NCBI RefSeq assembly: GCF_029892095.1
Contig: NZ_JARZAE010000004.1
Coordinates: forward strand, 558,001-622,000
Length of the DNA: 64,000 bases
Source: Kitasatospora sp. MAP12-44
Lineage (GTDB): Bacteria; Actinomycetota; Actinomycetes; Streptomycetales; Streptomycetaceae
Direction of reading: 5' to 3'
This document shows, in pieces, positions 53,713-64,000 of the stretch (position 1 is its first letter; each line of letters starts with the position of its first letter). Below the pieces are notes generated by a model that did no database searches, was not told the DNA's origin, and saw only the letters and a program-made list of their open reading frames with translations. A program made the translations under genes and the position numbers.

Positions 53713-53730
53713 CGCGTTTCTGACGCCGCG

Positions 53731-54426
53731 TCAGCTGCCGGCGAGGCGTCGTAGCGCCAGGCGGCCGGCCCGGAGGCTGAGCAGTGCCCATAGCAGGGCC
53801 GCGACGCCGACTCCGGCGACGCCGTAGCCCAGTCCCGAGTAGTCCTGGTCGGCCGACGTCGGGGGGACCCAGCCGTCGGGGTCGACCAGGACCGTCGTGG
53901 TGGTGCCGACCTGGTCCTGACCCGAGCAGTCGGACGCCGACAGCTTGGCGTGCGGCAGGGTCAGCCCGTCGACGCGGCGGATGTCGCAGGTCCAGCTGAG
54001 CCCGCCGTTCTTGGTCTTGCTGCTGTGCGCGGCGGTGGTCACCACGTCGGCGGGCACGCCGCGGTAGTGCAGCACCTCGCTCGTGAACACCTGCTGCGGC
54101 AGGACCACCAGCACGAGCAGGAGCAGCACGCCCGGCCAGAGGAACCACCCGCTGTTGCGCACCAGCAGGAGCATGAACAGTGAGCCGATCATCACCAGCA
54201 CACCGATGATCACGGCGGGAACCCCGAAGTCCGGGTCCGCGCCGAGCACCGCGAGGCCTGTCAGCGCCAGCGGGGTGAGCACCGCGAGCAGGATGCTCAA
54301 CCGGCGGATCCGGGCTGGGGACAACGCCAGGGACCGCCCGCGGCCGGTGCTGCGGGGACCGGGCACCGGCGGCCGGAACGTCCCGTCCTTCAGCGGTCTC
54401 TTCTTTTTCTTCTTTCCCCCGGCCAC
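53731..54426 (-). CDS. Membrane protein of unknown function, Lys-rich N-terminus
   Basis: Not recognised. Seen: 231 residues; a very basic start (MAGGKKKKKRPLKDG), then membrane helices at about 43-63, 70-88 and 95-112, an outer domain of about 80 residues with two Cys (WTCDIRR and SASDCSGQDQ) and a GTTTTVLVDPDGWVPP strand, and a final helix near 200-218. It begins 14 bp after the stop of the cupin gene on the same strand, so it is probably the third gene of the cysteate-synthase/cupin transcript. A DUF3592-like relationship is possible but not certain. Confidence 0.75.
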   Translation of the reverse strand: MAGGKKKKKRPLKDGTFRPPVPGPRSTGRGRSLALSPARIRRLSILLAVLTPLALTGLAVLGADPDFGVPAVIIGVLVMIGSLFMLLLVRNSGWFLWPGVLLLLVLVVLPQQVFTSEVLHYRGVPADVVTTAAHSSKTKNGGLSWTCDIRRVDGLTLPHAKLSASDCSGQDQVGTTTTVLVDPDGWVPPTSADQDYSGLGYGVAGVGVAALLWALLSLRAGRLALRRLAGS

Positions 54427-54440
54427 GGCGCTTCCGTTCT

Positions 54441-55076
54441 TCAGTCGGCAGTTTCGGGACAGTCTGCCTGGTCAGCGGGGATCCCGAGCAACCGCCCCGG
54501 GGTCCGCACCGCGCTCGATCCGGTGGGTACCCGCACCGGTTCGTCGTAGACGCGGCGGATGCTGGTGCCGTGCGGGCGGATGTCGAGGCCGTAGATGTGC
54601 AGGGAGACGGTCTTGGCGGAGGTGGCGTTGCAGACCCGGTGGATGTCGCCGGGCGGGACGACGTAGGTGACGGCCCCTGCGGGGTGGACGGTGGTGGCGA
54701 CGGGGACCAGGACGGTGCGGTCGGCCTCCGCCGCCAGGCGGTAGACGGTCTCCTCCTCGGCGCCCAGCAGGGTGCCGACCACGCACCAGGAGACGTGGTC
54801 GTGAACCCTGGTCTGCTGGCCGGGCAGCCAGACCAGCGCGACCACGGAGAAGGAGCCGTCCGGCTCGGCGTGCAGGAGGTGCTGGCGGTAGCCGGCCGGA
54901 TCGGGCTCCTGCTGGGCGGGCGGCAGCAGGTCGCTGTGGCGCAGGAACGGCGCCAGCGTGTCGGCGACCCGCCGAGCGCACTCCTCGGGGTCGGCGGCCG
55001 CGCGCACCTGGGCGCCGACGGCGGCCGTGAGTTCGGCGAGGAGCGTGGTCGGAAGGGTGGTGATCGGGGTGGTCAT
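54441..55076 (-). CDS. Cysteine-dioxygenase-like cupin
   Basis: Seen: 211 residues; a cupin barrel with metal ligands H92 and H94 in TRVHDHVSWCVVG and H146 in PPGDIHRVCN, plus a following SLHIYG strand; the short helical N-terminal segment is also usual for this family. Known: cysteine dioxygenases and related thiol dioxygenases use a non-heme iron held by three His. Inferred reaction: oxidation of a thiol, for example cysteine to cysteine sulfinate. It is 36 bp downstream of the cysteate-synthase-like gene on the same strand, so both may act on sulfur-containing C3 amino acids. A different substrate for the cupin is possible. Confidence 0.8.
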   Translation of the reverse strand: MTTPITTLPTTLLAELTAAVGAQVRAAADPEECARRVADTLAPFLRHSDLLPPAQQEPDPAGYRQHLLHAEPDGSFSVVALVWLPGQQTRVHDHVSWCVVGTLLGAEEETVYRLAAEADRTVLVPVATTVHPAGAVTYVVPPGDIHRVCNATSAKTVSLHIYGLDIRPHGTSIRRVYDEPVRVPTGSSAVRTPGRLLGIPADQADCPETAD

Positions 55077-55112
55077 CGGGGTGGCTGTTCTCTCTCCTGG
55101 ACTGATCCGGCC

Positions 55113-56429
55113 TCAGACCGCGACGGTCCGCAGCCCCGGCGCCGCGACCAGTGCCGCGATCTCGGCGATGCTCGCCGCGTCGTGGACGGCCGAGCGCGGC
55201 ACCACCAGCTCCGGCCGATGGCCGGTCAGCACGTGGTCCCGGGCGAGCCGTGCCCGCCCGCCCCCGGTGATGTTGAGCAGCACGGGTGCCTCGGTGTCGA
55301 TCCGCCGCGTCCGCACGGCCTCCTGCAGCGCGGCGAGCGCGACTCCGGCGGCCGGCTCGATGTCGATCCCCTCCTGCTCGCGGAAGGTGTCCATCGCCGC
55401 CAGGGCCGCCCGCGCACCGGCGGTGAAGACCTGCCCGGCGCTCTGGGTCAGCGCGTCGCGCAGGCCGCCGCGCACGTCGTAGGGCGGCCGACGGTTGGTC
55501 AGTTCCGGCGCGAACGCCCGCTCGGCGGCCAGGCGTTGCTCCTGCTCGACCCCGCGCTCCCAGGGGCGCTCGCCGGTCCGCCAGGCCTGGTCGACCGGCG
55601 CGTAGGCGTCGTTCTGCGCCAGCACCAGCTGCGGCAGCGGACCGGGACGCCGACATCGCAGCCGCAGCGCCGCCTCGTGCACCGCGATGGCGCCGGCCCC
55701 GCTGCCGATGGCCTGGACGTAGTACGCGGGCAGCTTGCCCATCGCCTCCACCGCGGCGAGCAGCACGGTGGCCAGGCCGTCACGCCGTCCGACGTTCCTG
55801 GTGCCGCCCTCGGCGGTGAAGCCGGGAAGCCGGGCGAGTGCGTCGCCGAGGGCGATGGCGTCGGCGTAGTCCGCTCCCTCGACGGCGAGGACGCGCACCA
55901 GCTCCGAGCCGAAGGTGCGGGTGCGCAGGCGCGGGACAGCGGTGGCGGGCACCACGATGACCACCGGGACCTCGTGGCGCGCGCAGAGTTCGGCGAACGC
56001 GACGGCGGTGTTGCCGGCGGAGCTGACCACCAGCGTGCCGGCGTCCTCGGGGATCCGGCCCAGCACGGTGGCGGCTTCGAGTTCCTTGAACGTACCCGTC
56101 GTCAGATCGCCGCCGCGCTCGGGCCAGTAGCCGTTGAAGGCGATCCACAGCTCGCTCAGCCCGAGCGAGGCGGCCAGCCGCTCGCTGCGGTGGACCGCGG
56201 TGCGGCCCGTGTCGGGCAGGGTGCGGCGCACCGGCAGCCAGTGGCGGTAGCGGAAGACCCCGCCGTGGGCAGCGTCGGGTGTGAAGTCGGTGGCCTGGTA
56301 GTCGGTCTGCCACAGCCCGGGCTCGTGCGGCTCGGGGCAGCCGAGCGTCAGGCCGTCATCGGCCCGCCGATGCCCGCAGACGGAGCACACAAGGCGGTAG
56401 TGGGACGCGTCGGTCGAATCACCGTGCAT
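55113..56429 (-). CDS. Cysteate synthase-like PLP enzyme (threonine synthase fold)
   Basis: Seen: 438 residues; an N-terminal Cys-rich element C15-SV-C18 ... C31-PEPHEPGLW, a PLP-enzyme core with K115 in TGTFKELEA, SSAGNTAVAFAEL and NITGGG as the phosphate-binding loop. Known: this layout with the N-terminal C-x2-C is that of cysteate synthase, a threonine-synthase paralog making L-cysteate from phosphoserine and sulfite. The assignment to cysteate synthase rather than a threonine-synthase relative is moderate; other PLP beta- or gamma-replacement reactions are possible. It is the first gene of a minus-strand unit with the cupin and is divergent from the Dpg operon. Confidence 0.7.
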   Translation of the reverse strand: MHGDSTDASHYRLVCSVCGHRRADDGLTLGCPEPHEPGLWQTDYQATDFTPDAAHGGVFRYRHWLPVRRTLPDTGRTAVHRSERLAASLGLSELWIAFNGYWPERGGDLTTGTFKELEAATVLGRIPEDAGTLVVSSAGNTAVAFAELCARHEVPVVIVVPATAVPRLRTRTFGSELVRVLAVEGADYADAIALGDALARLPGFTAEGGTRNVGRRDGLATVLLAAVEAMGKLPAYYVQAIGSGAGAIAVHEAALRLRCRRPGPLPQLVLAQNDAYAPVDQAWRTGERPWERGVEQEQRLAAERAFAPELTNRRPPYDVRGGLRDALTQSAGQVFTAGARAALAAMDTFREQEGIDIEPAAGVALAALQEAVRTRRIDTEAPVLLNITGGGRARLARDHVLTGHRPELVVPRSAVHDAASIAEIAALVAAPGLRTVAV

Positions 56430-56888
56430 GGTGGTGGGTGCCCTCGGCGTCCTCGAACGGGTACGTCATCTGCGTCCCTCTCATCGGAACAACCGACTTC
56501 TGCTGAACAGCGGTCAGCTGTCGGCTGTCTATGCTTACTTGGAGTTCCTGGGCCGAAGCGCTGAGCGACGCGCGCTGAGCGACGCTGGACGACGCACATT
56601 CAGACCGTGTGCGAGGCAGTGGAATTCGGCAGGGCTGCTGCTGGCTGCTGCCCTCGGCCGGAGTAACGGCACGGCGCACTCGCGGTTCAGATCCTGGGCA
56701 GCCGGGCGGAACAAAAGATCGCGATCATGCGAACGCAAGATGAATTCACCCTTCATAGTCGTGCTGTCCAGGGGTCGTTGCCACTTTGACGAGGCCTCAG
56801 TTGTCAGCGGCTGATGGATATGGTTAGCCTGCAGCGACGACCTGCCGAGCGGGAAACCTTGAACTCCGAACAGCCAAGAAGGACAACC
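56430..56888. other. Divergent control region, cysteate-synthase-like gene / Dpg operon
   Basis: About 460 bp separate the two divergent starts. It is less GC-rich than the genes, with A/T-rich patches near 56735-56765 that could hold the promoters. Small frames crossing it show no conserved feature and are treated as non-coding. No StrR-type palindrome, the usual activator site of Dpg genes in glycopeptide clusters, was noticed. Confidence 0.5.
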
Positions 56889-58256
56889 GTGGTGAACGGC
56901 CGACCCGCGCAAAGCGTGGTCACGGAACTGGAACTGTCGGAACTCCACGATTCTCTGGCATCACCGGTCAGTGAATCGATGAACTTCCTCAACGAGATTG
57001 CCCACCGCTTCCCGGATGCCATCTCGCTCGCCGCCGGGCGGCCGTTCGAGGGCTTCTTCGACCTGGACGACGTCCACCGGTACTTCGACACCTACCGCCG
57101 CCACCTCAGCACCCGCCTGGGCGGCGACGAGGCCGCCGTGCGCCGCACGCTGCTGCAGTACGGGCGCACCAAGGGCATCATCCACGAGCTGATCGCCGAG
57201 CACCTGCGGGTGGACGAGGGCATCAGCGCGGATCCGCAGGCCCTGGTCGTCACGGTCGGCTGCCAGGAGGCGCTCTACCTGACGCTGCGCGCGCTGCGCC
57301 GCACCGACCGGGACGTGCTCCTGGCCGTGGCGCCCAGCTACGTCGGGGTGCACGGCGCCGCCCGGCTGGTCGACATGCCGGTCCTGCCGGTCGCGGAGTC
57401 GTCCGAGGGCATCGATCTGGAGGACCTGTCGGCCCAGGTCAGGAGTGCCCGGGCGGCGGGTCTGTACCCCCGGGCGCTCTACGTCATCCCCGACTTCGCC
57501 AACCCGAGCGGGATCAGACTGAGCCTCGCCGTCCGGCGTCAGCTGCTGCGGATCGCCGCCGAGGAGGACCTCCTCATCCTGGAGGACAACCCGTACGGCC
57601 TATTCGGCGAGCAGCCGCCCGCCGGGCCGCCGACCATCAAGGCCCTGGACGACGCCGCCCGGGTCGTCTACCTGGGCTCCTTCGCCAAGACCGGCCTGCC
57701 CGGCGCCCGGGTCGGCTACGTCGTGGCGGACCAGCGGGTGGCCGGCACGGGCGGTACGGGCGGTACGGGCGGCACAGGCAGTACGGGCGGTACGGGCGGT
57801 GCGGGCGGCACATTGGCCGACGAGTTGGCCAAGATCAAGAGCATGCTGACCGTCAACACCTCGCCGATCGCGCAGGCGGTCATCGGCGGCAAGCTGCTGG
57901 CCCACGGCTGCAGCCTGCGCGCTGCCAACTCCCGTGAGACCACGCACTACCGGACGAACCTCGCCCATGTCCTGGCCGGCCTGGAGGAGCGTTTCGGCGG
58001 CTCCCCCGGCGTCTCCTGGAACACGCCCACCGGCGGGTTCTTCCTGCTGCTCACCGTCCCGTTCCCGGTCGGCGACGAGCTGTTGGAGCTCAGCGCGGAG
58101 AAGTTCCGGGTGCTGTGGACGCCGGTGCACCATTTCTACGCCGACGCACAGCCGCGCAATGTCATGCGGCTCTCCTTCAGCCACCTCCAGCCAAAAGAAA
58201 TCGACGAAGGATTGAACCGGTTGGCGGACTTCATCCGTTACGGGTCGCACACCTGA
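56889..58256 (+). CDS. Class I/II PLP aminotransferase, HpgT/Dpg-transaminase type
   Basis: Expected to convert 3,5-dihydroxyphenylglyoxylate to 3,5-dihydroxyphenylglycine in the cytoplasm. Seen: 455 residues from GTG 56889 (AGAAGG six bases upstream); PLP Lys near 266 in GSFAKTGLPGARVGYV, the fold-type-I segments YGRTKGIIHELIAEHL and PDFANPSG, and a C-terminal MRLSFSH arginine region. A GTG next to it and an ATG at 56814 are alternative starts. A Gly/Thr-rich linker made by about seven and a half 9-bp repeats (57744-57812) lies just after the PLP region. It is the first gene of the aminotransferase-dpgABCD operon, which fits the HpgT role. Exact substrate is inferred from context. Confidence 0.86.
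   Translation: MVNGRPAQSVVTELELSELHDSLASPVSESMNFLNEIAHRFPDAISLAAGRPFEGFFDLDDVHRYFDTYRRHLSTRLGGDEAAVRRTLLQYGRTKGIIHELIAEHLRVDEGISADPQALVVTVGCQEALYLTLRALRRTDRDVLLAVAPSYVGVHGAARLVDMPVLPVAESSEGIDLEDLSAQVRSARAAGLYPRALYVIPDFANPSGIRLSLAVRRQLLRIAAEEDLLILEDNPYGLFGEQPPAGPPTIKALDDAARVVYLGSFAKTGLPGARVGYVVADQRVAGTGGTGGTGGTGSTGGTGGAGGTLADELAKIKSMLTVNTSPIAQAVIGGKLLAHGCSLRAANSRETTHYRTNLAHVLAGLEERFGGSPGVSWNTPTGGFFLLLTVPFPVGDELLELSAEKFRVLWTPVHHFYADAQPRNVMRLSFSHLQPKEIDEGLNRLADFIRYGSHT
57744..57812. repeat. 9-bp tandem repeat inside the aminotransferase gene
   Basis: About seven and a half copies of a GGTACGGGC-like unit encode a Gly-Thr-Gly linker between GYVVADQRV and LADELAKIKS. The flanks align with the family without it, so it is an insertion by repeat expansion and keeps the reading frame. 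Confidence 0.85.
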
Positions 58257-58280
58257 TGGACGACGAGAAGTGCGGAGGCT

Positions 58281-61530
<3,250 letters not shown>

Positions 61531-61533
<3 letters not shown>

Positions 61534-61573
61534 ATCGCGCGTACGTGCATCGCGCGTACCTGAATCGCGCACC
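61531..61573. repeat. 15-bp tandem repeat between dpgC and dpgD
   Basis: Nearly three copies of a TGAATCGCGCGTACC-like unit: two full and one partial. The first copy contains the TGA stop codon of dpgC. The repeat makes up most of the intergenic spacer, before the GAGGAG ribosome site of dpgD. Confidence 0.8.
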
Positions 61574-61597
61574 TACCCCGAGGAGTTCGGAGAGCCG

Positions 61598-62407
61598 ATG
61601 GAGCTGACAGACCTCACCCGGATCCGCTACGAGAAGCGCGACCGCGTCGCCCGGGTGACCCTCGACCGCCCCGACCGCCTGAACGCCATGGACCTGCGGA
61701 TGCACGAGGAACTGGCGTGCGTCTGGGACGACTTCGAGGCCGACGACGAGGTGTGGCTGGCCGTCCTCACCGGCGCCGGGGACCGCGCCTTCTCCGCCGG
61801 GCAGGACCTCAAGGAGCTCGCCGCCCGGATCGCCGAGGGCACCAACACCCCCTCCACCTTCGGCAGCCGCGGCAAGCCCGGCTGGCCCCGGCTCACCGAG
61901 CGCTTCGACCTGGCCAAGCCCGTGATCGCCAGGGTCAACGGCCACGCCTTCGGCGGCGGCTTCGAACTCGCGCTCGCCTGCGACGTGGTGGTGGCCGCCG
62001 ACACCGCCACCTTCGCGCTGCCCGAGGCCAAGCTCGGGCTGATCGCCGGAGCCGGCGGTGTCTTCCGGCTCGCCCGGCAGGCACCGTACCGGGTCGCCCT
62101 GGGCCACCTGATCACCGGCCGTCCGATGACCGCCGACCGCGCCTACGAACTGGGCCTGGTCAACGAGGTCGTGCCGGCCGCGGATCTGGACGCCTGTGTG
62201 GACGCCTGGGTCGCGGACATCCTTCGCTGCAGCCCGCTGGCTGTCCGCGCGATCAAGGAGGCCGCGGCGTCCGCGGCGACCACGCCCCTGGAGCAGGCGT
62301 TCCGGACCCGCTACCCGTGGGAGGAACGCCGCATGCACAGCGAGGACGCGCTGGAGGGCCCGCGCGCGTTCGTGGAGAAGCGGACGCCGCACTGGAACGC
62401 CCGCTGA
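61598..62407 (+). CDS. dpgD: DpgD, enoyl-CoA hydratase-like enzyme
   Basis: Crotonase-fold enzyme thought to act with DpgA and DpgB in dehydration steps leading to 3,5-dihydroxyphenylacetyl-CoA. Seen: 269 residues, standard crotonase sequence: [15 protein letters not shown], the oxyanion-side [26 protein letters not shown] and [14 protein letters not shown]. The ATG at 61598 has GGAGAGCCG upstream. It closes the Dpg operon; about 240 bp of DNA without genes separate it from the next NRPS gene. Confidence 0.92.
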   Translation: MELTDLTRIRYEKRDRVARVTLDRPDRLNAMDLRMHEELACVWDDFEADDEVWLAVLTGAGDRAFSAGQDLKELAARIAEGTNTPSTFGSRGKPGWPRLTERFDLAKPVIARVNGHAFGGGFELALACDVVVAADTATFALPEAKLGLIAGAGGVFRLARQAPYRVALGHLITGRPMTADRAYELGLVNEVVPAADLDACVDAWVADILRCSPLAVRAIKEAAASAATTPLEQAFRTRYPWEERRMHSEDALEGPRAFVEKRTPHWNAR

Positions 62408-62646
62408 GTCTCTTGCGGGACACGCGAGTTGTTCGAGAGTTTGACCCTGGTTCACCCAGCGGGCTCCCGAGATGACTCTGCCTCAGGCAGCGTGACGCCT
62501 GAGCATGATCCACAGCAGAACCACTGAAACCACTGGATCCTCTCCCACCCGAAGAGACCGCCCCCGAGCCGTCAAAGGCCGAGGCGTGGTTCCCCGTTGC
62601 CGCTGCCAGTCGCGCGGCCGGCGCTAGACGAACCGGAGCACTGAAC

Positions 62647-64000
62647 ATGTCGGACACCCATTCCGTCACGTGGCCCCTGACGGCTGGACAGTCCGGAATA
62701 TGGTTCGCCCAGCTTCTGGACCCGTCGAACCCGGCCTACCAGATCGCCGAGTGCCTGGAGATCCACGGCCCGGTCGACGCTGCGCTGTTCGAGACGGCGG
62801 TGCGGCAGATGACCGCGGAGGCGCAGATGCTCCGGCTGCGCTTCCCGCGCGGCGGCGGGGAGGTGCGACAGGTCGTCGCCCCGGTCGCGGACTCGCCCGT
62901 GCAGGTGCGGGACGTGAGCGCCGAGTCGGACCCCTGGGGTGCGGTGCAGGAGTGGATACGGGCGGAGCTGGCCCGTCCGGTCGACCTGGAGCACGGGCCG
63001 ACCTGCACCGTCGCGATCTTCCCGGCCGGACCCGAGCGGCTCTTCTGGTACCAGCGCGCGCACCACCTCGCCGGCGACGGCTACAGCGGCTCCCTGCTCG
63101 CGAACCGCGTCGCCGAGATCTACACCGCGCTGGTCGAGGGACGGCCGACCGGCGAGCCGTTCGCGCCGTACCGGGAGCTGGTGGAGGAGGACGCGGCCTA
63201 CCGCGCCTCCGAGAAGTTCGCCGAGGACCGCCGGTACTGGACGGAGCGCTTCGCCGACCGACCGGAGCCGGTCAGCCTCGCCGGCCGCTTCGCACCGGCA
63301 TCGCACACCACCGTCCGCCACAGCGTCGACCTCCCGCCCCGGACGGCGCAGCGGCTGCGCGCCGCCGCCCGCGGTATGCGGACCAGCCTGCCCGTCCTGG
63401 TGATGGCCGCGACCGCCCTCTACACCCACCGCCTGACCGGCACCGAGGACGTCGTCCTGGGCCTGCCGGTGACCGGCCGCACCAACCGCCTGCAGCGCAC
63501 CACCCCCGGCATGCTCGCCAACGTCCTGCCCATCCGGCTGACGGTGCGCCCGGGCTGCGGGCTCGCCGAGCTCACCCGGCAGGCCGGCACCGCCATGCGC
63601 GAGGCGCTGCGCCACCAGCGCTACCGCTACGAGGACCTGCAGCGCGACCTGAACCTCGTCGGGGGCAGCGGCGGCGCCCGGTTGTTCGGGACGACGGTCA
63701 ACGTGATGGCCTTCGACTACGACCTGCGCTTCGCCGGCCTCCCCAGCACCGCGCACAACTTCTCCAACGGCGCCATCGAGGACGTGTCGTTCGTGCTCTA
63801 CGACCGGCAGGTCGCCGGAGCGGGCGTGCAGCTGGTGGTGGACGCGAACCCGGCGGTGTACGACGCGGCTGACGCGGTCGAGCACGCCGAGCGGTTCGGC
63901 CGGCTGCTGGAGAGCCTGGCGACGTTGGAGGAGCCGGGCCATTCGCTGGCGGGTGTCGACCTGCTGGAGGAGGTGGAGCGTCGGCGGGTGCTGGCGGACT
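62647..64000 (+). CDS. NRPS, N-terminal part (condensation domain; continues past window)
   Basis: Seen: an open frame from ATG 62647 (GGAG eight bases upstream) to the window end, at least 451 residues. It begins VTWPLTAGQSGIWFAQLLDP, has the catalytic motif HHLAGDGYSG (HHxxxDG), YRYEDLQRDLNL and the C-terminal VNVMAFDYDL region: one full condensation domain of the EntF-like group that opens a synthetase. The A domain should follow just outside. Known: such leading C domains receive an acyl or aminoacyl group from another carrier protein. It is directly downstream of the Dpg operon, so Dpg is a probable building block. Product unknown. Confidence 0.92.
   Translation, partial: MSDTHSVTWPLTAGQSGIWFAQLLDPSNPAYQIAECLEIHGPVDAALFETAVRQMTAEAQMLRLRFPRGGGEVRQVVAPVADSPVQVRDVSAESDPWGAVQEWIRAELARPVDLEHGPTCTVAIFPAGPERLFWYQRAHHLAGDGYSGSLLANRVAEIYTALVEGRPTGEPFAPYRELVEEDAAYRASEKFAEDRRYWTERFADRPEPVSLAGRFAPASHTTVRHSVDLPPRTAQRLRAAARGMRTSLPVLVMAATALYTHRLTGTEDVVLGLPVTGRTNRLQRTTPGMLANVLPIRLTVRPGCGLAELTRQAGTAMREALRHQRYRYEDLQRDLNLVGGSGGARLFGTTVNVMAFDYDLRFAGLPSTAHNFSNGAIEDVSFVLYDRQVAGAGVQLVVDANPAVYDAADAVEHAERFGRLLESLATLEEPGHSLAGVDLLEEVERRRVLAD

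Noticed and set aside
62435..62454. Twenty bases resembling the start of 16S rRNA (GAGAGTTTGACCCTGGTTCA)
   Set aside because: About 18 of 20 bases match, but the sequence on both sides does not continue as rRNA. Treated as chance similarity in a spacer.

Overview
The window is high-GC actinobacterial DNA of streptomycete type (Streptomyces or Kitasatospora). Evidence: GC-rich third codon positions, many GTG and some TTG starts, GGAGG-like ribosome sites, secretion signals rich in Ala, and families typical of that group (DpgA-D, bacterial nitric oxide synthase, KdpFABC, FUSC/MarR pairs). All functions are read from the sequence by eye. No database search was possible.

Layout. (1) 1-6 kb: the end of a surface polysaccharide locus (phosphoglycosyl transferase, NAD-dependent sugar epimerase, GT4 glycosyltransferase on +; UDP-glucose dehydrogenase on -), then a lipoprotein and a secreted protein. 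(2) 6.5-28.2 kb: one 6805-residue hexamodular NRPS on the - strand (six C-A-T modules and a terminal thioester reductase), followed by two strong hairpins. It is divergent from a cysteine-dioxygenase-like cupin, and the divergent region carries six copies of an 11-bp repeat. (3) 28.2-34 kb: broken TetR and VOC genes, an S51-type peptidase, an alpha/beta hydrolase, two unknown proteins and a stand-alone nitric oxide synthase. (4) 34-44.9 kb: a potassium island with kdpE, kdpC, kdpB, kdpA, kdpF, a 27-residue leader membrane peptide, a second orphan kdpB, a receiver-less winged-helix regulator, a DUF4118 protein, an 88-residue unknown protein and two gene remnants. No kdpD sensor kinase is visible. 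Four promoters here share an array of GTCA boxes with identical 11/21/11-bp spacing and a -10 at a fixed distance. (5) 44.9-53.7 kb: accessory functions, including a serine-hydrolase-fold protein lacking its catalytic motifs, a GHL10-like hydrolase, GNAT, an ICMT-like methyltransferase, a universal stress protein, TetR/SDR and FUSC/MarR. (6) 53.7-64 kb: a minus-strand operon (cysteate-synthase-like PLP enzyme, cysteine-dioxygenase-like cupin, membrane protein) divergent from a complete 3,5-dihydroxyphenylglycine (Dpg) operon (aminotransferase, dpgA, dpgB, dpgC, dpgD). Just downstream another NRPS begins with a C domain and runs off the window.

How it works together. The window holds two peptide loci separated by about 26 kb of mostly non-biosynthetic genes. 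The first NRPS probably releases a reduced hexapeptide (aldehyde or alcohol); its modules 2-6 use C domains whose usual HHxxxDG motif is replaced by an xHAxTEG form. The second locus makes Dpg for a nonribosomal peptide and, by inference, may also make a sulfur-oxidised amino acid. The potassium island looks like a rewired Kdp regulon.

Two sequence-wide features deserve attention. Three genes (kdpA, FUSC, VOC) are each broken by a single-base change in a short C or G run, so base-call error must be excluded before calling them pseudogenes. Many genes and junctions carry short tandem duplications, nearly always in multiples of three inside coding sequence.
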